Source: Marthasterias glacialis
Lineage: Eukaryota; Echinodermata; Asteroidea; Forcipulatida; Asteriidae
Direction: 5' to 3'
Assembly: GCA_911728455.2 (NCBI GenBank)
Contig: OU452221.1
Coordinates: 7,389,047-7,453,046, forward strand
Length of the DNA stretch: 64,000 nucleotides
In this document: positions 12,901 through 24,900 of the stretch, piece by piece
How positions within the stretch are numbered: the first letter of the stretch is position 1
Layout: the number at the start of each line of letters is the position of its first letter
Position numbers and translations under genes: made by a program
Notes under the pieces: model-generated
The model's input: the letters and a program-made list of their open reading frames with translations, nothing else
Databases searched by the model: none
What the model was told of the DNA's origin: nothing

Positions 12901-15900
12901 GTGACTCTGTCGGTCATGGCATGTATTTGCACGTAGTTTGCCATCAGCTCAGATGACGTAGTACCCACAACAGGTCACGTGATGACATGTAAACATTGGT
13001 TGCGCAATCGGTCTATTACAGCTTAGAGTAATTGGTATTTAACAAGTCCTCTCCTTTAGTTTCATTTTGTTTAGATTATTGTTGACTTGGGTGGATGTTT
13101 GGTTAATTCTGGAAATATAACTATTTAATGAACTGTGTCGAACGCAGGCTTTTCATGCTGGGCAACATGACTGCTCAGTACAAAGAATGAACTAATTAAA
13201 CACAATGTGGATACTCACTCCAAGGTTCGAATCCTGGCTTCTAGGTCCAATAAATGTTGATCCAATGTTGCTTTGATGTGACTGGACTCCTCAATTTTCC
13301 TGAAATGGTCAAGAGAAGAAGAAATAGTCCAGTCATAATGTTATAAAGAGAACCTCGGTGGTCATCGTGAGAAAGAATTGTGTCGTGGTGCATCGGACTC
13401 AAGTTCTGATGGCTAAGTCATCAGGGTGTGGGTTCGAATCCCGGTCATGACACTTGTGTCCTTGAGCACTTAACTACAATTTGCTTCAATTAGGGGAAGA
13501 GGCAGTTATGTTTGTCTCGCAATGTATTCATTTACCTATCCCTGTTCTTAGCTGTGCTGTGAAGAGACTTGCGTTTATATCTCACCATGTCTTGTTTCTG
13601 CACATTGGGGCAGGTTTCTATCCCTTCTGTAGCCCACACCTTGATAGGCCTTTGCGAATTGTGATGGGGGAATTACATTAAAAACAATATAGATAAAAAA
13701 ATCTAACAAAAGTGACCTCCATACTGCCCATAATATCACAACTGCTATCAGGAACAAAACTTCTCAAAACAAGAGATTTTATACTTTTTTTTTTTGTTTT
13801 TTTTTTTTGCATGAACACAACAAAATATGGAGGAAAATCAATTTAGAAATCTCAATCTCCTCTGTGTAAATATGGACTGAAGTCATGACATAGTTCCAAG
13901 TGTTGTTCAACCACTAAGATAGGAACGCTAAACAACTTAAATTTTGTTACGGTCTTCTCACAAATTAACACACTATCAGGCTTAAACATTTAAGCCCTAA
14001 GCATCAAAGCCTGTCCAATGACTAAGTATCTCACCTGCGCATTTCCTCAATGTCGCCCTCTAGAGCTTGGCAATGATTTTCGGCATTGTGGCGCATGCCT
14101 TTCTCGCGGTCCGCAATGCGTTTCTGCTCCCTCAGCTGCCCCTGTAATCGCAGGAGGACTGTAGGATCTGAGGACATAACGACATTTACAAATAAGCCAC
14201 AGAGCCTGGACTTCCTGCAGACACAATTTGTGCACAGCTCAACGAAGGATAACATAAAATCTTACATTTCATGGAAATTGTAAAAAACAATTTTTATCAA
14301 CTTTTGATATAAGAAAGGGAGCTGATCTCAAACCTTGTTTAGCTGTTATTAATTTTTTTTAAATTATTTTAAGTGGTAACTATGATACAAAATGATTTTT
14401 TTCCCCTATGACCAGAGTACCATTTTGCCTGCCAGGGATTGCTCTGGATTTTACACGGTCACTCTTCTTGTAAACAAGATGATTTATGGTCTATATCCGA
14501 GCAAAACATCCAACAGACGAATCCTACCTGTAGCACCTTCAATCTGTGATGTACCCCCAGCATTCTGATTGGTGTTGAGGGTGGCAGGTGTGGATGAGAG
14601 GTAGGGGGTAAGGAAGGATGCTCGGAGCTCCTCGGCAGCAGCAGAAGCGTCGTCGTCTTCATCCGTGGAAGATGCATCCAGACCGTCCGGCTCACTTAGC
14701 ACAGCCTGCCATGCTGGCTGCTGTATCCAATATATCAACGCAGGTTTAGAATGAGGTCGGGATACATTGATGGTTAAAATGAAAACAGACTTTTAATTAA
14801 TATGCTTTAGATTTATCAGATCTAACCTCTGACCAATTCCTTTAAAGCCACAGCTCAACATTGGTAAACTGACTGTAAATGCTTCCATTCTTTGTATAAA
14901 TCAAGATATTTGCAATAAAACCAACCTGTGAAAATTTCAGCCCATTTTATTGTTTCTTTTGCGAGAAAACAGTAAAAAATGCATTCAGCATTTTTGTACG
15001 CATTCCTACAGGCAGAGTTTTCATCTCACGGAGACAAAAATTAATGTTGAATCTTATTTCATTTCTTATTGAAAAACGATAACACTTAAGGCAGGAATAT
15101 TTCAAGGAAAGTTTTCTACCATCATTATCTTTATACCATGTAAGGTATATGTAAATCTGTGAACATTTATGTTTTTCTTCTTACCAATGTTGAGCTGGGG
15201 CTTTAAAGGGTAAGGACATCATTTTTTTTTTGAAATTAGGAAAAATATTAAACTTCTCCGAACACGAACACATCAAATTGGTAGATTTTTAAGAACAAGC
15301 CTGTGCCCACTTTCATAAAGCTTCTCAGCGAAATACTTCGCTCAAAAACTTATTTACTAAGCAATAATTGACAGGGAACCAGTCAGCAGCAGTGTATAAT
15401 GCATGTGTTGTTTTGGTGGGGTTTTTTTGGGCTGGTAACCCCTTTTCTGATGACAAGATTCTTTGCGCTAAGCAACTTTTGTGCTTAATATCTTTCTGCA
15501 AGTAAGCTCATATCATGTGTTAGATTAATTGGCTGTTTTCTTGAACATTACACTAGATATCAAAGTGAATACCTCGTTACCTCTATGAAGGTTTACCTAC
15601 CAATGATCGGGGACCGTGGGGATTCCCATTGGTCAGTGCATTATGGGAAATGGGTGACCTCTGCGACCTGAGAATGGCTGTTGAGTGCAGCGGATTGTGT
15701 GGATTTTGACTGGAAAATAAAAGAAGAACCTTTTTTTCAGAACCGAGGAAGATTGGAAGGTTTGACGTGACAAATCTCAAATTGTCCACTATGTTAGGAC
15801 GGTATCTAATTATTTCTGTTGAATGCAAAGCATAGTGCGGAATTTGAATGAAAAATAAAAGAAACTTTTTTCTTCTCAGCCATAGATCAAAACATATCAG

Positions 15901-18900
15901 GCTGATTATTAAATTGAGCCAAAGTTTGACACAGCTTTACCAAATAGCTCTTCAATATAATTTGTATTTTTTTCCCGAAACAAACATGAATAATACTTAT
16001 TTTTGTGTGAACACAAACATGTAAAAAACAAATTTAAAATCTAAAAAATTAAAAAATAATAATAACAATTTGAAACAGAATCAACTTTGTATCTTTAAAC
16101 CTTAACCATAACTTTAAAAAAATAAAATAAAATTTACTTCCGCCTTTTCATATTGCTAACCGTCATTATGTCAGAACACCATTAAGTTTAGATTTCAACA
16201 CTTACCCAAGTAATCCTCGGTTGAACTCGGTGGTGTTTCCTTGCGAGTCCAGTCCATTATTGGCGTTAGTGTTTGCTCTACTTCCAGACAGCACCGGGCT
16301 TGTTCCTTGAAGGTCCTGCCTCTGTTTCTGAATAACGGCAACCTCCATCTCATGAAGATCAGCATCGATGTCCGTGCTGTTATCCCCATCAGCTGTCGGG
16401 GCATCACTCCCATCTTCGTCCTGCAGCCTCTTCTCGATGGACTTTTGGTATCTTAGAAGGTTCCTCTCAGATTCCTTCTTCTCGGTATCATGTTTCATCG
16501 CTTCAATCTCTCTCCTCTTTCTTTCTATTTCCTCGTTTTCTTTTTCAAGACGTAGTTTCTCGGCTTTCCGCTGTTCTTTCTCTCGGGTTAGCTCCCGGGT
16601 CATTCTCAACATTTCTTCCTCTCTTTGCGACTCCATCAACTGTCTCTGCTTTTCTGCCTCTTGTTGCTTTGCCTCAAACTTCAGCCTGTCTTCCTTGAGC
16701 CTCTCAATTTCTCTCTGAAGAGATGTCTTCTCTGCTGTTTGCTTCAATTTTTCTTGCTCAAATTCATCCTCTCTTAGTTCCCGTTCTTCATCCAGCCGCC
16801 GTAGTTCGTCTTCGAACTGCTTCTTTTCTGTTTCATTCTGGGATGAGATCCCTTGAAGCAATTCTCTCTGTCGTTTTTTGGTTTCTTCCTCTATCTTCTT
16901 CCGTTCACTCTCAAGATGTTCTTCTTTCCTCCTGAGACTGTCTTCCTCCCATTTTCTTTTATCTTCCTCTCGCCTTCTCTCCTCTTCCATTTTAAGCCGT
17001 CTTTCTTCTTGCTCTCGTCGCAAGGTATTAAGCTCATCTTTATCCTTCTCTAATTTCTTCCTTTCCTCTTCCTGTCTTTCTAACTTCTGTTTCAATTCAT
17101 CTGCCTGCCTCTTCATTTCTTTCTCCAGATTTTGCTTCTCCATTTTCTGAGCATCCTCGATCTTTTTCCTTTCATCTTCAAGACGCTGTTCCTGTGCATG
17201 TCTCTCATTCTCAAACTTAACTCTCTCCTCCTCAATTTTCTCCTGCTCTCGTCTCATCTCCCTCTCTAGAAGCCTCTTCTCTTCATCTCTTCTCATCTCC
17301 TCCTTCTGCCTTTCCTCCTCGAGTCGTTTCCGCTCTCTCTCAAGATACAGTCGCTCTGCCTCGTTCTTTTCCTCCACAGTCTTCATCTTCTCCATCTCCT
17401 GCCTCAGCTCCTCTTCTCTCTGTTTCTGTTCTTCTGCTTCAAGCTTCTTTTTCTCTTTCAGTCTCCTTTCTTCCTCCTTCATCTCCTGTTCCTTCTTCAA
17501 ACGCTCTTCCTCTAGTTTTCGTCTTCTCTCGTCATCAGCTCTCTTCTCTTCATCCCTTCGCCTCTGCTCTGCTTCCTCCCTTTCTCGTTGCTCAGCCTTT
17601 AGCTGCTCAGCCTCTTGTTTCAAAGCCTCATGTTTCTTTCTCTCCGTCTCCCGCAGCTCTAACTCCTTGCGTTCTCTTTCCTTCCTCTCTCGTTCCTCCC
17701 TGTCTCTCTCTTCTCTCTCCGCCTCTTCTCTCTCTTGTTGTTCCCTCTCTAACTCTTCCTGTTCTCGTCGTAGCTCCGCCTCAGCTTCAATTTTTCGTTG
17801 CTTTTCACGCTCCGCCTCTTCAGCCTCCCACAGTTTCTGCCGACTAACCTCTGTTTTCTCGGCCTGCTTTATTTCCTCATGAACACTTGCCTAGGATGAA
17901 AAAAGCACACAAAACAGATTTAATCATCCTCATCCATTGACATCTTGGATGGATAGAGAACTAATTCATCTTAAACCCCCCAACCTTCATGTCGACAAAA
18001 ATACAAAGACAGGTGACGGGCCCTGTCACATCCTAAACTGTCTAAAGAATATGTGTCTGACAAAAGGCCAATGCTTCCGACGAGGCAGCTGGACTTACAC
18101 CTGTTCCTGATATTTAATTACATGAACACTAAACTACCTGACACTGGCCTATTCATGTAAAGTGCAAGGCTAGTTAGGATCCTTTTCCACAGGAATTTAT
18201 CTAATTGGCCATACAGTGCTGGCATTAAATGTTCCTGTCTGGGCAAACATAGGTGAGATGGCGTGGGTAAAGGTGACATATCTTAAGTGCTGAAGTGACC
18301 ACTTGAAGTCACCAGCGTGGACAGGTCGGATATACTGGTGTTTAACTGGTGAGTGAAAGATGCTATTCTTCTATATCTTTCAATTCAAATGATCTATCAA
18401 ATAATCCAACATTTCCATTATTAAGCATGGTATATCATTCTCGAAAGGGCAAGGTCATTTTTCTTTGTAGGTGAAAGATACTTCAAAAGAATTGTTTACG
18501 TATCTACAGGAGTGTGAAGACCAGGGCTAAATTTCTTGAAGCTGTTAATTAGCAAACAATTGCTAAGCAAGAGTAAGCAGGGAACCAGTCAATGGCAATG
18601 TACATCACGTGGGATTTTGCCTGGTAAACAGTTTCTGCTAAAAAAAGGCATTTCTGTGGTTTGCAACTTCTTGTATTCAAATTGACTCCAGGAGTACGCC
18701 ACTATGAACATTTTCCGGGCTTAACCATTCCAATCCTTTACTGGGAAAACATGAAGTACATTTAAGAATTTTTAATAATAAAATCATTTGCTACTTGTTC
18801 TTTTTTTCCCCTTCCCTTCCTTTTCTGTCATTGCGGCAGACATGATCCGAATTTAACTCAACACCAGCCAAAAACAAAATTTCATCAGGTAACAAGTAAT

Positions 18901-21900
18901 TTAAATAGGGTGTCATGGTAAAGCGGGTTTAGTACATCGGTCTAAAGTTCTGGTGGCAAAGTCATTAGGGTGTGGGTTCAAATCCCGGTCAAGACACTGA
19001 ACTATAATTTGCTTCTTTTCACCTAGGGGGGGGGGGGGGGGAAATGGGTACCTGTGAGGGCAGAGATGGCTCTTATGACTGATTTAGCTTGGTGCACTAC
19101 ATACTTGGCAGCTCCCAGGGAGCTGGGATGGTTTGAGGAATGAAAAACAAAGGCCTAGTGACCAGGGGATAATAATGATTATTTACTAATTACTGTTATT
19201 ATTAAATGTTTTCATAATGCTAATGGTTAGAACACATTCCCTTATATTCTAACAGGTTTTTTTTAAGTACAATACAATGGGTATTAAGTTTCATCTTTTT
19301 CAGGAGAAAAAAAACGGCATTACTGTAGTTTGACTTGAATTTCTATATTTACAAAGTGAAATTATTTTAAATTATCAATATATTGTAAACAACATTAATC
19401 AACAGATGTACTAATAGCATCACGGATAAAGAATATCATTTTTGTTTTTTTACCTTATTACCGATGTGTAATAAACACTGTATACTTGGTGCTTTCCTCT
19501 GTGGTAACGATAGGCATACATTTTTTCAAATATTTGGTTTTGATGGCATTTTGAAGAATGGCTTTTAGGCTACATTTTAAGCTACAAATAAGGTTGTCTA
19601 GTTCTGCAGTGCAGAGAAACAATTATTTTGTGACGGTAAAAAGGAAAAATCATGAGACACTTTATAACATGTATTATCATTGAACTGAATTGTGATCATA
19701 ATGCACCATATTTGCTGTGTGGATTTGGACTAAAAATGCTTAAAACTTTGGATTTTTTTTTAAGTTTTGGTCTTTATCCACATGTTATGCATCAAGGGAA
19801 ATTACTGATTAATATTATACAGTAGTAAGAAAATAAGTGTATTTTTAAATCATTCCGGTCGTGAAAAAGTGTTTGTCAAAGGCAAAAAAAAAGGCCGAAC
19901 GAAAAACGCCCTCTTGCATTTCTGCACGACCCTACAAGTGGGATTCAAACCCATGCAATCAAATCAAATTCTTAAAAAAAGGCAAAATAAATGAATGTGA
20001 AATTTTTCTTTTTTTAAACATCACTATACTGATTACTTTTGGCTCTCAATTTAACAAAAACTACAAAATAGGTATAATTTAAAAACACCTACGTAAAACC
20101 CATCATAATGAGTGCTTCAAAATACAAACGCCTGATACCATTAAGCATTCCACAGGTTGCACACGTGAAGATATATACAGATACTCACTCCAATCTCATT
20201 CTCTTCAAGAATTCTCTTCCGGTTACATACAAAGAATTCCTCCAAATGAACAAAACCTCCACCTCGATATCTCAATAAGTTATTATTACAAACGTAGTCC
20301 TAGAAACATTATCCTACCAATCCACATCTCGGAGCTAAAAACAAATCATCTCATCAAAACCACTAGGGTGCATCACAATAAAAAGATGAGATGAAAACTG
20401 ACTGCATATAATAATATACCAAGCTCCTAGTGCGCTTGGCCTTGGTAGAATTACTCGCTCTCCTCTAATGAGAGACTACAATGGGCATCTCAGCCCCTAT
20501 CACCAGGCCAGCGCTGACTAGTCAAGCGAATCAATACCAGACAGGCTGTAATAATAAGTGGGAGTGATGGTTGATGGCTTCGACAGGCATGCCGTCATGG
20601 CCGTTGTATTAATTAATGAATAAAATATATTGTGTGAAAAATGAAATTAGAACAAAATTAAGATTTTAATAGATGTTCATTTTGCATCGGGGATAAAGAA
20701 TATTTTTTTTTTCACAGTATGCTTGACACAAATCGGTGTACGGGGGAAAAAAACAAACAAATAATATTCTTTATCACCGATGCAAAATTAACATCTATTA
20801 TAATGGTTATGGTACCCGCTGCTAATAGGATTCAAACTGCCTCTAGCTGCCGGGCAATCTCGGTAGTCTAGTTGGTAAGACATCTGCTCTAGAATTGGCG
20901 GGATCGTAGGTTCGAATCCCACTCGAGAAATATGTCTGTGGATTTTTTTTCACAGGACTTGGGAAAGTACTGAGTATACAGTGCTTAACACACATGGGTG
21001 TATGGGCAAAAAAAAAAAAAAATTATAAAATAAGATTTATTAACAGCCTACCTTTTGCCTTAAGTTTTTATAGGTGAAGCTTGGAAGGGTTCCTGAAGAA
21101 TTAATTTATCCATTTTCTTAAAAGATAATGCTTTGTTTACATGTTCCTGGTGTACATTGTATCTGGTTCTTGAATGTTTTACAAGGTTTTACTTTGAGTC
21201 TTTTTTCACTTTATTTGTTCATCCACATTTATATTTTTGTTCATGTGTTTACTGAATTGTTAATTGTCTCCAACAAGCTTTCATTCTTTTGGTTACTCTT
21301 GATCATTTCTGTGAAGTGCTGAGGGGCACTTTTGTGGATGAGGCCCCATCCAGATGTTATTATTACTGTTTTTAGTCTTATGGTAAGATGGAACAACCAG
21401 CAAAATACTACAACCTACACAATGATTATAATTGGTAAAACTTTTCAACAATGCACCTAACCCGTATGAATCCACAAATAAAAGCTTTTTTTTCAAAATG
21501 CTTGGGGAACCACACTTTATATCAACATGACTGATTTTTAGATCTCTGTGAAATGAAACTCCAGTTGAGATTTTGTTTAAATTTAAAGAGGAACTTATCC
21601 AAACAAAATCGTTTCACTTTTACTATAAAAAAAATCTGAATTATAATAAATAAGCTAATTAATTGATAAATAATGCTCCTCAACTTTCACAAAAATTATT
21701 ACGCAGAGGAAACAATCTAGGCGCCGCCAAATGGCTGCAGCATTTGAGGATGTTTCCGAAAAGCTGTTGCAGCTGCGGCTGTGGCTGGAGCAATAGGCCA
21801 ACCATAGCAACACCCTTAGCAACAGCCACAATGGCCATTTAGGAAACAGCCCCAATCTCACCCAGTGGCATAGCCAAGGGGAGCCTGAGGGGCACATGTG

Positions 21901-24900
21901 TCCCCCCCAAAAAAACAAAAAAAAATTCCAGGTACCCCCCCATGAAAAAAATTCAGATACATGTAATTTATAAAAAACTTGGCCCTTGGGCACCCTCCCA
22001 CCTGAAAAGCAATGCCTCCCCCCCCACGCCCTACCCCCACGCCCAACCCCCATACCCTACCCCCCCCCCCCCCCAAGTAACCATAAAGGTCATGCTAAGT
22101 TATGTCCAAATTTGACAACTGTCTTTGTTTTCAATAGTAATGTACATGACCTACCACATTCTGAAATTAAACAAAACTGTATTTCTGTTATTCCCAGACA
22201 TTTGCAATAGAATATACTAAGTCTGGACACAGAAATGATTACACATGTACAAGAACGCATAGTCTTTATGATGTTTGTAATTTGTCCATATTGGAATAAG
22301 GTTCTTGAGTGGCGGAACGGAAGTCCATGGACTCCATACTATTGTCATATAGTCATGCTTCATTAACTCTCTCCCAACACACATCCATCAGCCTCAATTC
22401 ATTTCATTATAATGCCCTAACATACGAGTCCCTTAAAAGCCATACTATAGGCAAGTGGCTAATGCATTACAACAAAGCAATCACTGGGTCTGTCCACTCT
22501 CCAGAAAACCATAATTAGTATTGAAATTTTCTAACTCATACAAATAATACAGAGTATGCACAGCCGTTTTCCTACAGTAAACTTACGGTCATTTTGACCT
22601 CATTGAGGGCGCTGTTGCACATACATGTATCTCTATGGGACTCATGACGTCAGACGTATAAGTTCTTGACACTTCCAAAAGGAGTATGGTATCAGATGGG
22701 GTAAACGTACGCGTCAACTTTGACAAAAACCAATCAGCAGCCTGTGGATTTTTTCCTGCATGACTTTTAAAGCACTGAGTGTATCCTTAGAGTGCTTTTC
22801 TGACATTTACATTGGTGTAATTCAAACCAAAACAATATTCTTTATCTGACTCGATGCAATTATAACGTCAAGTAATAATTTACTATGATTCCACGATAGT
22901 TGGATGTACTAACCATACACACATAAAATTTTCAACTAATTGTGAGAAATCTTGTAGCCAGGTGCTTAACTAATTGCAGCCAGGAACCTTCCATTTGTTT
23001 CCATCCGGCCTGATGGAATTTTTTTCTCGGAACTGCAAGATCCATTTTTCTTTGAGACTACCGCTGGTACATAGAAACCTTAACTTGACAAAGCTAAGAG
23101 AACAAGGATTTTCTTTAAAGTACCTTGTGTTTTGTTTCCTTTATCGAGAACATTTCAAATTCACACACCGTGAACTGCAAAATCTCCGCCGTGAGGTACG
23201 GCCAAGAATTGGTACTGTTGGTACTATTGAACCGAAATACAATGAATAAACAATGGTGGAAGCCTCTCGATGTCTCATAATCCTTTCCTTGGAACAAACG
23301 GACAAAGGTCTAAGATACACTATAACCTCGGCATAATGAGCAAAAATTGGCAAAATGTTCAACACCAACACTATCTGTCCTTTTTGTGTGGGTGAAAAAC
23401 GAAGCTTTGCACTGTGAGTGCATACTCTGTGCAAGCTCCCAAACAAAACGTCCAAGCGACCTTTGTTCCAGTATTCCGATTTTACACAATGAAGTGTTAA
23501 AACGTCACCCGTTTGCTGACTCCAACAATTATTTGCATGTATATACATCATCCAGCAACTACTGGTTAATTCTGTGCACTATTTCCAAGAGTGATCAATG
23601 TCTCAAGAGAGATGAATAGCTTCAAAGGGTTAGTATAGAACAGTACATGTTCGAACATCAGAGAATAAGAGCCAACAGTCTCGATATTCAAATGGCTTAC
23701 AAGGTCTACCTAAACTACAAACAATAGATAGTTCCCAATAGACACCATCTTTACGGGCAAATTGCATTTTGGCTTGCACAACAAACGTTCAAATTATAAA
23801 CGCAGCCACATTGTTCACTAACCAATCGTGCAATGAGTTTTGTGAAATGCGCGTGTGCTGCACACCGTTTTCACGCAAAACGCACGACAGTGTGTTCCAA
23901 ATTGCCCGTGAAGAAGGCCGATTTACATCATATTGGGAACTATCTATATGTAAAGGACAGCTGAATTAAATAAATGACGGTTTGAAACCTAGAACTGTCA
24001 CAAACTGCACAGTTACATTGTTTGACCTCATATAACATTCTCCCATAAACCGAAATCTGGGCAATATATTGGCTACAAATTCCTGCAAACTTGAAACATA
24101 TGATTCAGCAGATTATTTGTTGCAGAGATGAGATCCTACGTTGATTTCTATCAATTTAGTTTAACATCTGGTTTTTAAGTTTCAACAGCTTTAAAATAGA
24201 AGATTACCAGGCCATTTTACTAGCAGCTCAGGCAAACTTTTGTATGAAACACGTGCAAAATAATGTGGAGTGGAGTGGCCGAGCAGTCTAGTTAAGTTCT
24301 GTAGTTTACAGAATGTGGGTTCGAATCCCGGCCTGGCCAGTCGCAACACTTGTGTCCTTGAGCAAGACACTTTAATAGTAATAATAATAATAATAACAAT
24401 AATACAAAATTTATATAGCAACACATCCTTTTGTTAAAAAGCTCCCAGGCACTTTACAAAAAGTCAAAAAAAGACATAATACAGATTACACTCAATAATA
24501 GGCCTATGGTAAGAAACACACAAAATGGGATCACCCCGCATTTGTCCAAAAGGAAAATATACACTAAGTAAAAGATAAACAATAAAAATGAATAAATGAC
24601 AGAAAGAACAAGAGCCTAGACCTGCTAGGAATACTCAAACTACCACTCCCATCCATGAAGAGCCATATCAATACATAACGGTAAAGTACAAATAAAAATA
24701 AAATAAGATACAATGAATTCATGAATAAAAAGCCTCCCTAAAAAGATGCATCTTTAGCCCAGACTTAAAAACTACTGACACAGTCTTGCTCTCCAAGGCC
24801 TACATCAAGCTGATTCCAAAGACGAGGAGCAATAACAGAGAAGGCTCTGTCCCCGTAGGTGCTTAATCTGCTGTTGACAGGTTGCAACCTAGATTTGTCT

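Noticed and set aside
16241-17882. Several plus-strand open frames rich in Ser/Leu/Phe
   Set aside because: They are antisense shadows of exon 19, caused by its purine-rich codons.
20874-20919. tRNA gene
   Set aside because: A and B boxes are present, but the body is a SINE head followed by a repeated tail; similar copies recur.
21655-22076. Gly-rich minus-strand open frames
   Set aside because: Produced by C runs of a CAGTGG element; no splice signals or domain.
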